64,000 bases of DNA from LMUY01 sp965198565 (GTDB lineage: Bacteria; Pseudomonadota; Alphaproteobacteria; Acetobacterales; Acetobacteraceae): assembly GCA_965198565.1 (NCBI GenBank), contig OZ240665.1:3720001-3784000 (forward strand), given 5' to 3'. Positions 33,675 through 42,172 of this stretch are shown piece after piece. The notes beneath the pieces were generated by a model. That model was given only the letters and a program-made list of their open reading frames with translations. It was not told the origin of the DNA and searched no databases. Both the position numbers and the translations under genes were made by a program. Each line of letters begins with the position of its first letter. Within the stretch, counting starts at the first letter, position 1.

Positions 33675-34340
33675 TTACTCCCGCACCAGCACCCGGTCGA
33701 CCAGAAAGGAACTGAGGCCGCCGGCGACGAAATCGCGGCGGAGGGCGGCTTCGTCGTAGTCTTGCGCCACCCAGTCGAGGAACGGCACGCGGCCTTCGGC
33801 CTCGGCGGCGTAGCGGATGAAGAAGGCGTCGAGGATGCCGGTGCGGGAGCGGCTCCAATGGCCGAAGCGCCAGGAGAGCTGCGCCATGGCGTCCGTGCTG
33901 GTGCCGCCCTCGAACAGGATGGCCAGGCCGGCGGCGAGCCCGGCCCGGTCGGCGCCGGACTTGCAGTGCATCAGGGCGGGCGTCTCGATGCTGCGGTAGA
34001 GTTCGGCGAAGCGCAGGATGCGGTCGCGATGCGGCGCGCCACGGCTTTCGAACGCCATGTCGACGTGGTGCAGCCCCAACTCGGCGGAGGCCCGGCGGGA
34101 GAGTGCGTCCGAGCCGCATTGGCGGTTGCCGCGCAGGTTGATCAGGGTGCGCAGGCCGAAGCGCTTCTTGGCGGCGGCGAGGCGGGAGGGGGTGGGATGG
34201 TTGGAGCGGTAGAGCTTGCCGGGGATGACTTCGGCCAGGTTGTCCCACAGCACGCGGAACACGGCGTGGTCCACGAGCAGGGAGTCGCGCCAGGCGGACG
34301 CCCGGTCGCGCCGGCGGGACAGGTCTCCGATAAAGGCCAT
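33675..34340 (-). CDS. dual-specificity/tyrosine phosphatase-like protein
   Basis: A 221-residue cytosolic protein. The phosphatase signature HCKSGADR lies at 125-132, with nucleophile Cys126 and Arg132. LYRSNHPTPSRLAAAKKRFGLRTLINLRG is typical of bacterial members of the cys-based phosphatase superfamily. The general acid may be Asp94 or Glu98 in HVDMAFESRGAP. The natural substrate is unknown. Upstream is a hairpin repeat; downstream is lysE. Confidence 0.85.
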   Translation of the reverse strand: MAFIGDLSRRRDRASAWRDSLLVDHAVFRVLWDNLAEVIPGKLYRSNHPTPSRLAAAKKRFGLRTLINLRGNRQCGSDALSRRASAELGLHHVDMAFESRGAPHRDRILRFAELYRSIETPALMHCKSGADRAGLAAGLAILFEGGTSTDAMAQLSWRFGHWSRSRTGILDAFFIRYAAEAEGRVPFLDWVAQDYDEAALRRDFVAGGLSSFLVDRVLVRE

Positions 34341-34408
34341 TGTGAGGCTGTAACGCGATTTCGGCGCCGCACCAAGGGGTTGGGTGACTTGCGGCGCTCG
34401 CGAGATCG

Positions 34409-34520
34409 CCCCTCACCCAACCCTTTCCCAGAGGGAGAGGGCTTTTAGGATAGCTAGCGGTCGCGCTTGCGTTGGTGGCGGCCACCCTCACCCCGCCCTC
34501 TCCCAGAGGGAGAGGGAGAA
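34409..34520. repeat. two hairpin repeat units between minus-strand genes
   Basis: CCCTTTCCCAGAGGGAGAGGG followed by CTTTT, then 50 nt on CCCTCTCCCAGAGGGAGAGGG. The gap 34341-34529 has no gene. Confidence 0.8.
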
Positions 34521-34529
34521 GTTTAGGGG

Positions 34530-35129
34530 TTAGGGGTCGTGCTTGCCTTGGAGGAAGGGGTTGTCTCGGCCGAGGCGGGTGTTGTTTTTGCCCAGGGACT
34601 CGGGCGGGGCGGCGGCGAACTCGGCGAGGAGGTCGATCTCGGGGGGGATGCGGCGCTTGTAGTCGGAGGCGCGCAGGCCGAGGTCGCGGCAGAGGTCGAG
34701 GACGATGGCGTCGACGGAGCAGGTGGCGAGCTCGACTTCCATGTCGGGGGCGTCGAGGCGCTCGAGCAGCTCGCGTTCGAGGTTCTCGACGCGCTCGGGG
34801 GTGCCGGCGCGCTCGTTGATGACGTCTTCGACGTCGCGGATGATGCGCTTGCGGGCGGCGGTGCGGGCTGCCGGGTCGAGTTTTTTGGGCTCGGGTATGG
34901 GGGCGGCGAGCTTGTCGGATAGCAGGATGCTCTGGCGCATGGAGCGGGTGAGCTTGTCGTAGATGACGGCGGCCTCGGCGTCCGGGAGGTCGGGGGCGTC
35001 GGGCTTGGTGGGGTCGAGGCGTTCGAGGCGGGCGGCGCCGATGTCCAAGGCGCGGTCGAGCAGGCGGAGCTGGCGCGCGCGTTGGGCGGCGTGCGCGGTT
35101 GGCTCGGGGGTGGAGGGGGTGGCGGACAT
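34530..35129 (-). CDS. unknown charged helical protein
   Basis: A 199-residue hydrophilic protein with no signal peptide or membrane segment. It is rich in Arg/Glu/Leu heptad-like stretches (RQLRLLDRALDIGAARLERLD, RVENLERELLERLD), which predict helices and perhaps a coiled coil. It ends PFLQGKHDP. The codon use is normal for the genome. No family is recognised. Confidence 0.7.
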   Translation of the reverse strand: MSATPSTPEPTAHAAQRARQLRLLDRALDIGAARLERLDPTKPDAPDLPDAEAAVIYDKLTRSMRQSILLSDKLAAPIPEPKKLDPAARTAARKRIIRDVEDVINERAGTPERVENLERELLERLDAPDMEVELATCSVDAIVLDLCRDLGLRASDYKRRIPPEIDLLAEFAAAPPESLGKNNTRLGRDNPFLQGKHDP

Positions 35130-35211
35130 GAACGGATAGGGAACACACGCGGCGGGGGAGTTTCAAGGGGCTTGGCGTGCGAGGTGATGGGTCGCGGTTC
35201 GCTCACCCATG

Positions 35212-35856
35212 CTACGGGGCGGTGAGGACCTCGGCGGCGATTGCCTGGGTGACGCGGCGGCCGGCGGCGAGGCCGGCTTGGTCCAGGCGGGCGGCGGCGT
35301 CGCGCAGGGCGGCGGGGTCGCGGGGGAGGCGGCGGAGCAACCATTGCTGCACCGGTTCGGCAACCGCCAATTGGCGGGCGGACAGCAGGCGGGCGAACAA
35401 GCGGGCCAGCATCGCCTCGTCCGGCGCGCCCAATTCCACCGCCGTCACCGCGCGCAGGCGGCTCGCCAGGTCCGGCAACTGCACGAGCCAGCGTGCCGGC
35501 GCCGGGCGGGCGGCGAGGAGGACGGGCAAGCCCGCCTCGGCGGCCGCGTTCAGCAGGTGCAGCAACGGCTGCTCGGCGGCGCGGTCGGCGTCGTCCACTG
35601 CCAGGCCGCCCGCTGCGGGCAGGCGGAGCAGGCCGGTCAGGGCCTCGCCCGGCACCAGCGCGGCACCGGCGCGATCCGCCCACAGGTGCAGCAGATGGGT
35701 CTTGCCCGACCCGGCGGCGCCCCAGAGCGCCAAGCGGGCGCCGGGCCAGGCGGCGTCCAGCCAGGCCAGGGCCTCGGCGTTGCTGCCGTCGGGCAAGAAG
35801 TCGGCCGGGTGGTAGCTCGCTGCGGGCTCGAACGGCAGCGGCAGTTGCGCCGTCAT
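35212..35856 (-). CDS. hdaA: HdaA, DnaA-inactivating AAA+ protein
   Basis: A 214-residue AAA+ protein related to the DnaA ATPase domain. It begins MTAQLPLPFE; QLPLPF at residues 4-9 is a beta-clamp binding motif. Walker A GAAGSGKT is at 46-53, Walker B LAVDDAD, and sensor 2-type ALRDAAARLD near the end. Bound to the clamp, Hda stimulates ATP hydrolysis by DnaA and so prevents re-initiation. It lies 19 nt after the permease gene, the common order in this group. The start region contains a short duplication giving a second upstream ATG-like site. Confidence 0.9.
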   Translation of the reverse strand: MTAQLPLPFEPAASYHPADFLPDGSNAEALAWLDAAWPGARLALWGAAGSGKTHLLHLWADRAGAALVPGEALTGLLRLPAAGGLAVDDADRAAEQPLLHLLNAAAEAGLPVLLAARPAPARWLVQLPDLASRLRAVTAVELGAPDEAMLARLFARLLSARQLAVAEPVQQWLLRRLPRDPAALRDAAARLDQAGLAAGRRVTQAIAAEVLTAP

Positions 35857-35875
35857 GCCACGCCGTCATGCGCCG

Positions 35876-37024
35876 TCATGCCACGCCATCGTCGGAATAG
35901 AGCGGGCTCTGCAGGTAGCGGCCGATCCAGAACCGCGCCACCACGCCGATGACCGCGGCCACCGGCACGGCGAGCAGCACGCCCAGGAAGCCGAACACGG
36001 CGCCGCCGGCGAACAGCGCGAAAATGACCCAGACGGCGTGCAGTTCCACCCGGTCGCCGAGGAAGCGGGGGTAGATCACGTAGCCCTCCAGCAACTGCCC
36101 GGAGATGAACACCGCGGCCACTTCGGCCACCCCGGTCCAGGTGGAGAACTGCGCCATTGCCAGCCCGATCGAGGTGACACCTCCGGTGATGGTGCCGACA
36201 TAGGGGATGAACGAGAGGATGCCCGCGGTGATGCCCACGATCAGCCCCAGGTCGAGCCCCACGACTTGGAGCGCCAGGGCGTAGAACAGGCCGAGCAGCA
36301 GGCAGCACAGCGCCTGGCCGCGGATCCAGGCGGAGAGGATGCGGTCGATCTCGCGCGCCTGCTCGCGCATGACGGCGGCGTAGCGTCGGGGCAGCCAGCG
36401 ATCCATGCGGCGCACCATGCCGGGCCAGTCGCGCAGCAGGTAGAACGCCACCACGGGGGTGACCAGCATGAGCGAGAACACGTTGAACAGCGCGAACCCG
36501 CCGCCGACGATGCGCGACAGGGCGGAGGCGACGAAGGCCAGCATCACGCTGACCTGGGCGCTCACCAGGTCGCGCAGCTTGCTGTCGACGTAGTCGCTGC
36601 CGAGCTGCTCCTGCAGGTGGGTCACCACCTGGCCGGCCCAGATCCGCACGTCGTCGGCATAGGCGGGCACGCGCGAGACCAGGATGCCGATTTGGGAGAT
36701 GATCAGCGGGTAGAGCAGCAGCGCGAACAGCAGGCCGCCGAGCAGCAGGCCCACGACCAGGAGCAGGGCCGCGACGGAGCGGGAGGCGCCGGCGCGGGTG
36801 AGGCGGGTGGCGAGCGGGTCGAGGAAGTAGGCGATTCCGGCGGCGGCCACGAAGGGCAGCAGGATGGAGGCGAACAGTTGGATTGCCACTACCAGCGCCA
36901 GGGCCAGGCCGGCGAGCAGGGCGATGCGCTGGCGCCGGGTCGCGCGCGGGGTGGGCGGCGGCGGCTCGGGCGGCGGCGGCGGCTCGGGCAGGCGCGGGGC
37001 GATGCGGACGGAGGTTTGGCTCAC
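35876..37024 (-). CDS. AI-2E family transporter (PerM-like permease)
   Basis: A 382-residue inner-membrane protein with a Pro-rich cytosolic N-terminus (PEPPPPPEPPPPTP) followed by about eight helices. GILSFIPYVGTITGG and GQLLEGYVIYPRFLGDRVELHAVWVIFALFAGG are characteristic of AI-2E/PerM proteins. Roles in the family range from autoinducer export to Na+/H+ exchange; none can be assigned. It lies between divergent purM and hdaA, the usual place in alphaproteobacteria. Confidence 0.92.
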   Translation of the reverse strand: MSQTSVRIAPRLPEPPPPPEPPPPTPRATRRQRIALLAGLALALVVAIQLFASILLPFVAAAGIAYFLDPLATRLTRAGASRSVAALLLVVGLLLGGLLFALLLYPLIISQIGILVSRVPAYADDVRIWAGQVVTHLQEQLGSDYVDSKLRDLVSAQVSVMLAFVASALSRIVGGGFALFNVFSLMLVTPVVAFYLLRDWPGMVRRMDRWLPRRYAAVMREQAREIDRILSAWIRGQALCCLLLGLFYALALQVVGLDLGLIVGITAGILSFIPYVGTITGGVTSIGLAMAQFSTWTGVAEVAAVFISGQLLEGYVIYPRFLGDRVELHAVWVIFALFAGGAVFGFLGVLLAVPVAAVIGVVARFWIGRYLQSPLYSDDGVA

Positions 37025-37036
37025 TTTGCGGCAGCC

Positions 37037-37080
37037 ACCCTCACCCCAACCCTCTCCCGCCAGCGGGAGAGGGAGAGGGG
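37037..37080. repeat. hairpin repeat in the purM upstream region
   Basis: CCTCACCCC then CCCTCTCCCGCC/AGCGGGAGAGGG. It lies in the 165-nt space between the divergent permease and purM genes. Confidence 0.75.
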
Positions 37081-37189
37081 GCCGCGCTGATTTGCGCCTT
37101 GGCCGCCGCTATGGTTGTTTCGCGCTGCACCCATGGCCCGACTGTAGCCCACTCCGACCATCCAGGGACACATTTTGGAGGCTGCCCCG

Positions 37190-38212
37190 ATGACGACCTA
37201 TCGCGACGCCGGCGTGGACATCGCGGCGGGCGATGCGCTGGTGGAGCGGATCAAGCCGCTGGCCGCACGCACCCAGCGGCCGGGGGCGCTGGGCGGGATC
37301 GGCGGGTTCGGCGCGCTGTTCGACCTGCGCGCCGCCGGGTTCACCGACCCGGTGCTGGTCTCCACCACGGACGGCGTCGGCACCAAGCTCAAGATCGCCA
37401 TCGAGTCCGGTCGCCACGGCACGGTGGGGATCGACCTGGTGGCGATGTGCGTGAACGACCTGGTGGTGCAGGGCGCCGAGCCGCTGCTGTTCCTGGACTA
37501 CTTCGCCACCGGCGCTCTGGACGTGGACCAGGCGGAGCAGGTGGTGGCCGGCATCGCGCGCGGCTGCGAACTGGCGGGCTGCGCGCTGGCGGGCGGCGAG
37601 ACGGCGGAGATGCCGGGGCTGTATGGCGGCGGCGACTACGACCTGGCCGGGTTTGCCGTGGGGGCGGCGGAGCGCGGCACCCTGCTGCCGGAGGGCGTGG
37701 CGCCGGGCCAGGCGGTGCTGGGGCTGGCCAGTGCGGGGGTGCATTCCAACGGGTTCTCGCTGGTGCGGCGGGTGGTCGCGGTGGGCCATCACGGCTGGTC
37801 CGACCCGGCGCCGTTCGCTCCGGGCCGCAGCCTGGGCGAGGCGCTGCTCGAGCCGACGCGGATCTACGTCCGCGCGGTGTTGGCGCTGCACCGGGCGGGG
37901 CTGCTGCGGGCGGCGGCGCACATCACGGGGGGCGGGCTGCCGGGCAACCTGCCGCGCGTGCTGCCAGCGGGGACGCAGGCGGTGTTGCGAGCGGGCTCGT
38001 GGCCGCGCCCGCCGGTGATGCAGTGGCTGGCGCAGCGGGGCGGCATTGCGGACGACGAGATGCTGCGGGTGTTCAACTGCGGCATCGGCATGGCGCTGGT
38101 GGTGGAGGACGCGGCGGCCGCCACGGCGCTGCTGCAGGGGCATGGCGAGACGGTGTTCGAGATTGGCCGGATCGAGGCGGGCAGCGGCCCGGCGTGCGTG
38201 CGGTTCGATTGA
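37190..38212 (+). CDS. purM: phosphoribosylformylglycinamidine cyclo-ligase
   Basis: A 340-residue purine-biosynthetic enzyme closing the imidazole ring to form AIR. TTYRDAGVDIAAGDALVERIK, GFGALFDLRA, STTDGVGTKLKIA, GIDLVAMCVNDLVVQGAEPLLFLDY, AGGETAEMPGLY, HSNGFSLVR and HITGGGLPGNLPRVLP are all standard. The ATG at 37190 has GGAGG 8 nt upstream. The stop overlaps the purN start by one base (TGATG). Confidence 0.97.
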   Translation: MTTYRDAGVDIAAGDALVERIKPLAARTQRPGALGGIGGFGALFDLRAAGFTDPVLVSTTDGVGTKLKIAIESGRHGTVGIDLVAMCVNDLVVQGAEPLLFLDYFATGALDVDQAEQVVAGIARGCELAGCALAGGETAEMPGLYGGGDYDLAGFAVGAAERGTLLPEGVAPGQAVLGLASAGVHSNGFSLVRRVVAVGHHGWSDPAPFAPGRSLGEALLEPTRIYVRAVLALHRAGLLRAAAHITGGGLPGNLPRVLPAGTQAVLRAGSWPRPPVMQWLAQRGGIADDEMLRVFNCGIGMALVVEDAAAATALLQGHGETVFEIGRIEAGSGPACVRFD

Positions 38213-38850
38213 TGCAGCGCCGGGTCGCCGTGCTGGCCAGCGGGCGCGGGAGCAACATGGCCGCGCTGATCGCGGCTGCCGATACGCGGCGGTTTCCGGC
38301 CCGGGTGGTGCTGGCGCTGTCGAACCAGTTGGAGGCCCCTGCCCTCGCCCATGCGCGCGACCAGGGCATTGCCGCGGTCGCCATCGACCACCGCCTGTTC
38401 GGCCGGGACCGGGAGGCGCATGAGCGGGCGATCCAGGCCGCGCTGGAGGAGAACCGGGTCGAGCTGGTGTGCCTGGCCGGCTACATGCGGCTGCTGACGC
38501 CTTGGCTGGTGGAGCGCTGGGCCGGGCGGATGCTGAACATCCACCCGTCGCTGCTCCCGGCCTTCCCGGGGCTGCACACGCATGAGCGGGCGCTGGCGGC
38601 GGGGTGCCGGCTGCATGGCTGCACGGTGCACCTGGTGACGGCGGCGATGGACGCGGGGCCGATCCTGGCGCAGGCGGCGGTGCCGGTGCTGGCGGAGGAC
38701 ACGGCGGAGACGCTGGCGGCGCGGGTGCTGGCGCAGGAGCACCGCATCTACCCGGCGGCGCTGGCGGCTTGCTGCGGCGTGGTTGCGACGGCGGCGGATG
38801 GGTCAGCCGCGCTGGTCAACCCCTTGCCAGTGCTGCGTGCCCCGCCCTAG
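38212..38850 (+). CDS. purN: phosphoribosylglycinamide formyltransferase
   Basis: A 212-residue enzyme that formylates GAR using 10-formyl-THF. Motifs: VAVLASGRGSNMAALI (GAR binding), LAGYMRLLTPWLV, the catalytic NIHPSLLPAFPGLHTHERAL with Asn and His, GCTVHLVTAAMDAGPILAQAAVPV with the catalytic Asp. It is translationally coupled to purM. Confidence 0.96.
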   Translation: MQRRVAVLASGRGSNMAALIAAADTRRFPARVVLALSNQLEAPALAHARDQGIAAVAIDHRLFGRDREAHERAIQAALEENRVELVCLAGYMRLLTPWLVERWAGRMLNIHPSLLPAFPGLHTHERALAAGCRLHGCTVHLVTAAMDAGPILAQAAVPVLAEDTAETLAARVLAQEHRIYPAALAACCGVVATAADGSAALVNPLPVLRAPP

Positions 38851-38883
38851 AACCGCGTCACCGAATTTGCCGAGGGCCACGCT

Positions 38884-39063
38884 ATGGCGACCACCGTGAT
38901 GGAACCGACCAAGACCGAGCCGGCGAGCACGCCGGGGCCGGACATGACCGAGGCGTTCGTGGCCGACCGCCAGCGGTTCTGGGGCAGTTTCACCAACTTC
39001 GTGTTCATGGGCGTGGTTGGGATCGTGGTGCTGCTGATCCTGCTGGCGTTCTTTCTGACCTGA
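38884..39063 (+). CDS. aa3-type cytochrome c oxidase subunit IV
   Basis: A 59-residue protein too short for most gene finders. The layout is a hydrophilic N-terminus, then EAFVADRQRFWGSFTNFVFMG and a single membrane helix (VVGIVVLLILLAFFLT). This is the pattern of the bacterial aa3-oxidase subunit IV family (R/K-x2-W-x2-FxxF then helix). GAGGG 9 nt before the ATG supports translation. It is not next to the other oxidase genes here. Confidence 0.75.
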   Translation: MATTVMEPTKTEPASTPGPDMTEAFVADRQRFWGSFTNFVFMGVVGIVVLLILLAFFLT

Positions 39064-39120
39064 TCGGCCTCGGCGCTGGGGGTTTCGAGGCGAGCGTTGG
39101 ATGGCAAGGGTCCGTCTCCC

Positions 39121-39180
39121 ACCCTCACCCCAACCCTCTCCCAGAGGGAGAGGGAGTTCTCTGCGCCAGCGGGAGAGGGA
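39121..39180. repeat. hairpin repeat between convergent genes
   Basis: CCTCACCCC, CCCTCTCCCAGAGGGAGAGGG, then a partial unit GCCAGCGGGAGAGGG. It lies between the oxidase subunit gene and convergent aroKB. Confidence 0.75.
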
Positions 39181-39187
39181 GTCGGTT

Positions 39188-40873
39188 TTAACCCGGTTCG
39201 CAGCCGGCTTGGCGCAGCAGCAACTCCACGGCGGAGGCGGGGACGTCGCTGGCGGTGAAGGCCTCGCCGATGCCGCGGGCGAGGACGAAATGCAGCTTGC
39301 CGTCGCGCATCTTCTTGTCGCGGCGCATGCGGTCCATCAGGCGCGACACCGAGAACCGCCGATTCAACATGCCGAGCTCCGACGGCAAGCCCAGGCCGGC
39401 CAAATGCGCCTCGATGCGGGGCGCGAGCGCCGGGTCGCAATGGCCCAGCGCGGCGGAGAGGCGGAAGGCCAAGCCTAAGCCGATCGCGACCGCCTCGCCA
39501 TGCAGCACGGCGCCGTAGCCGCATTCGGCCTCGATGGCGTGGCCGAAGGTGTGGCCCAGGTTGAGCAGGGCGCGGCCGTCGCTCGGGCGTTCCTCGCGCT
39601 CGTCGCCGCCCACCACGGCGGCCTTGAAGGCGCAGGCGCGCAGCACCGCCTCGGCTTGCAGCTCGCGGTCCTCGCCCACCACGGCGGCGCCGTTGGCCTC
39701 GCACCAGGCGTAGAACGCGGCGTCGCCGATCAGCCCGGCCTTGACGATCTCGGCATAGCCGGCCCGCTTCTCGCGCGGCGGCAAGGTGGCGAGCGTGGCC
39801 GTGTCCACGATCACCATGCGGGGCTGGTGGAAGGCGCCGAGCAGGTTCTTGCCGCGCGCGCTGTTGATCCCGGTCTTGCCGCCGACGCCGGAGTCCACCT
39901 GGGCCAGCAGCGTGGTCGGGATTTGCACGAACGGCAGGCCGCGCAGGGCGACGGCGGCGGCAAAGCCCGCCAGGTCCCCCACCACGCCGCCGCCCAGCGC
40001 CAGCACCGCGGTCTGCCGCTCGGGGCTGGTTGCGAGCAGGCGCTCGGCCAGATCGCTGAACATGGCCAGCGACTTGGAGGCCTCGCCCGGCGGCACGGCC
40101 AGCAGCGCGGTCTGGAACCCGGTGGCGGCCAGCCCGGCCAGCAGCGCCGGGGCATGCAGCGCCTCGACCGTGGTGTCGGTGATGACCACCACGCGTTTCT
40201 GCGGCAGCACGGGGGCCAGCAGGGCGCCGGCGCGGGCCAGCAAGCCCTCGCCCACCACCACGTCATAGCTGGCGCTGCCAGTCTGCACGGGCAGGCGGCG
40301 GGGGGCACGATGCGTGGCCAGCGCCTCGGCGACGCGGCGGGTGGTGGTGTCGGGCATGTCGTCGTTGCAATCCACGATGATGTCGGCCTCTGCATAGATC
40401 GGGTGGCGTTCTTGGATCAGGCGGGCCATCACGTCGGCGGCATTGCCCCCGGCCAGCAGCGGGCGGTTGCGGCGCAAGGCGACCCGGCGCAGCAGCAGGG
40501 GCAGCGGCGCGCGCAGCCAGATGGAGGTGGCGCGCTGGCGGATGGTGCCGCGGGTCGCTGGGTCCATGAAGGCGCCGCCGCCGGTCGCCAGCACGACGGG
40601 CGGCCCCTCGAGCAGGCGGCGGATCACCCGGCGTTCGCCGGCGCGGAAATAGGGTTCGCCGAAGTCGCGGAACAGTTCGGGCACGCTGCGGCCGGATGCG
40701 GCCTCGATCTCGGTGTCCGAGTCGCGGAACGGCAGGGCCAAGCGGGCGGCGAGGCGGCGGCCGATGACGGACTTGCCGGCGCCCATCAGCCCCACCAGGA
40801 CGACGCTGCGAGCGGGCGCCGGGGGGTGTTGGGGGATGGCGCCGAGTTCGGCAACCGCGCTGTTGCGTGTCAT
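39188..40873 (-). CDS. aroKB: bifunctional shikimate kinase / 3-dehydroquinate synthase
   Basis: A 561-residue fusion for two steps of the shikimate pathway. Residues ~22-185 are shikimate kinase: Walker A GLMGAGKS (28-35), DSDTEIE, ATGGGAF, and RNRPLL in the lid. Residues ~193-561 are dehydroquinate synthase: VVGEGLL, PPGEASKS, ALGGGVVGDLAGFAAA, QIPTTLLAQVDSGVGGKTGIN, NLGHTFGHAIEAE and DKKMRDGKLHFVL. The ligands for NAD and zinc are in place. In most bacteria aroK and aroB are separate adjacent genes; the fused form is known in Rhodospirillales. The start MTRNSAV at 40873 gives a short lead before the kinase. Confidence 0.95.
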   Translation of the reverse strand: MTRNSAVAELGAIPQHPPAPARSVVLVGLMGAGKSVIGRRLAARLALPFRDSDTEIEAASGRSVPELFRDFGEPYFRAGERRVIRRLLEGPPVVLATGGGAFMDPATRGTIRQRATSIWLRAPLPLLLRRVALRRNRPLLAGGNAADVMARLIQERHPIYAEADIIVDCNDDMPDTTTRRVAEALATHRAPRRLPVQTGSASYDVVVGEGLLARAGALLAPVLPQKRVVVITDTTVEALHAPALLAGLAATGFQTALLAVPPGEASKSLAMFSDLAERLLATSPERQTAVLALGGGVVGDLAGFAAAVALRGLPFVQIPTTLLAQVDSGVGGKTGINSARGKNLLGAFHQPRMVIVDTATLATLPPREKRAGYAEIVKAGLIGDAAFYAWCEANGAAVVGEDRELQAEAVLRACAFKAAVVGGDEREERPSDGRALLNLGHTFGHAIEAECGYGAVLHGEAVAIGLGLAFRLSAALGHCDPALAPRIEAHLAGLGLPSELGMLNRRFSVSRLMDRMRRDKKMRDGKLHFVLARGIGEAFTASDVPASAVELLLRQAGCEPG

Positions 40874-40921
40874 GGCAGCCAACGCTAGCACAGGCTCCCC
40901 TGTCACGGCCAAGGATGGCGG

Positions 40922-41065
40922 ATGCGCCAGCTCACCCTCATTGTCTTGCTGGCCGTCGTTGTCCTGGTGGGGGCGGCGGTGGTGTTTTTGGGCGCGTTCC
41001 CGCCGCATCCGCATCCCCAGCCGGTCGACCACGTGCTGCCGAACGATCGCTTCGGCAATCACTGA
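40922..41065 (+). CDS. 47-residue single-pass membrane peptide
   Basis: A short open frame: MRQLTLIVLLAVVVLVGAAV leads into VFLGAFPPHPHPQPVDHVLPNDRF. One N-terminal hydrophobic helix or signal anchor is followed by a His/Pro-rich tail. AAGGATGGCGG precedes the ATG. It ends 5 nt before xerD, so it is probably on the xerD transcript, divergent from aroKB. No family recognised. Confidence 0.55.
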   Translation: MRQLTLIVLLAVVVLVGAAVVFLGAFPPHPHPQPVDHVLPNDRFGNH

Positions 41066-41070
41066 GCGGC

Positions 41071-41961
41071 ATGGACCGTCATGGCGAGGCGTTCCTGGAG
41101 ATGCTGGATGCGGAGCGTGGCGCGGCGCTGAACACGCGGCTGGCCTATGCGACGGATTTGTCGGACTTCGCCGCCTTTGCCGCCGGGCGGGGGGAGGCGC
41201 TGGCGGGGGCGTCGGAGGCGACTGTGCAGGCGTATTTGGCCGGGTTGCACGCCGCCGGGCTGTCGGCGCGCACGGCGGCGCGGCGGCTGGCTTGCCTGCG
41301 CCAGTTCCATCGCTTCCTGCTGCAACAGGCGGTGCGCGAGGACGACCCGACCGGCACCGCGACGACCCCTCGCCTGCCCCAGGCACTGCCGAAATACCTG
41401 AGCGAGGCCGAGTTGCAGGCGCTGATCGTGGCCGCAGGGCAGCGCCCCGGGCGCAGCGGGCGGCTGGCGGTGGCGGCGTTGGAGCTGCTCTACGCCACCG
41501 GGCTGCGCGTGTCCGAGCTGCTCAGCTTGCGCCGGGGCGCGCTGCTGCGGGACGCGGAGTTGGTGATGGTGCGGGGCAAGGGCGGCAAGGAGCGGCTGGT
41601 GCCGCTGTCGGACGTGGCACGACAGGCTGCGCTGGCGATGGGGGATGGGGTGGCGAGCCCCTGGTTGTTTCCCGGGCGGGACCCGGCGGCCGCGATGACG
41701 CGGCAGGGGTTTGCGCTGCTGTTGAAGCCGGTGGCGCTGGCGGCGGGGATCGACCCGGCGCGGGTGTCACCGCACGTGCTGCGGCACTCGTTCGCGTCGC
41801 ACATGCTGGGGCGGGGGGCGGATTTGCGGAGCTTGCAGGTGCTGCTGGGGCACGCGGATATCAGCACGGTGCAGATCTACACGCACGTGCAGGCGGAGCG
41901 GTTGCAGGAGGTGGTGGAGACGCACCACCCGCTGGCGGCTCCCTTTGGGAGAGGGGTGTGA
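41071..41961 (+). CDS. xerD: tyrosine recombinase XerD
   Basis: A 296-residue site-specific recombinase that, with XerC, resolves chromosome dimers at dif. The N-terminal SAM-like DNA-binding domain contains NTRLAYATDLSDFAAF and TARTAARRLACLRQFHRFL. Catalytic residues: Arg146 (YATGLRVSELLSL), Lys170/173 (RGKGGKERLVPL), His235 and Arg238 (SPHVLRHSFASH), His261 (LLGHADIST) and nucleophile Tyr270 (VQIYTHV). The last residues (PFGRGV) run into a hairpin repeat, so the tail may be altered. Confidence 0.94.
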   Translation: MDRHGEAFLEMLDAERGAALNTRLAYATDLSDFAAFAAGRGEALAGASEATVQAYLAGLHAAGLSARTAARRLACLRQFHRFLLQQAVREDDPTGTATTPRLPQALPKYLSEAELQALIVAAGQRPGRSGRLAVAALELLYATGLRVSELLSLRRGALLRDAELVMVRGKGGKERLVPLSDVARQAALAMGDGVASPWLFPGRDPAAAMTRQGFALLLKPVALAAGIDPARVSPHVLRHSFASHMLGRGADLRSLQVLLGHADISTVQIYTHVQAERLQEVVETHHPLAAPFGRGV

Positions 41962-41995
41962 TCTTGCCGGACTGCGAGGCTGCGTGCCCGTGGCC

Positions 41996-42157
41996 ACCCT
42001 CGCCCCGGCGCTCTCCCGCCAGCGGGAAAGGGAAAACGGCTTGGGCGGATTTCCAACCACCCACTTGCGTCTCCCTGGCTGGGGTGAGGGCAGACGCGGC
42101 TCGAATGGTGCCGGTAGGCCCCTCACCCAACCCTCTCCCAGAGGGAGAGGGCTTTTT
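41996..42157. repeat. paired hairpin repeats between convergent xerD and tatA
   Basis: Unit one: CCTCGCCCC..GCTCTCCCGCC/AGCGGGAAAGGG. Unit two: CCTCACCCAA CCCTCTCCCAGAGGGAGAGGG. They are separated by ~90 nt with no gene. Confidence 0.75.
42131..42157 (+). terminator. intrinsic terminator formed by a repeat unit
   Basis: CCCTCTCCC-A-GAGGGAGAGGG forms a GC-rich hairpin immediately followed by CTTTTT, matching a rho-independent terminator for the xerD transcript. Confidence 0.65.
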
Positions 42158-42172
42158 GGGAGCGAGAGGGTG

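Noticed and set aside
40874..41386. N-terminal extension of AroKB by ~170 residues
   Set aside because: The extension runs antisense to xerD and has no domain; the start at 40873 gives a normal shikimate kinase N-terminus.
41071..41961. Element integrase rather than XerD
   Set aside because: Length, motif spacing and location with housekeeping genes fit XerD; there are no flanking attachment repeats or cargo.
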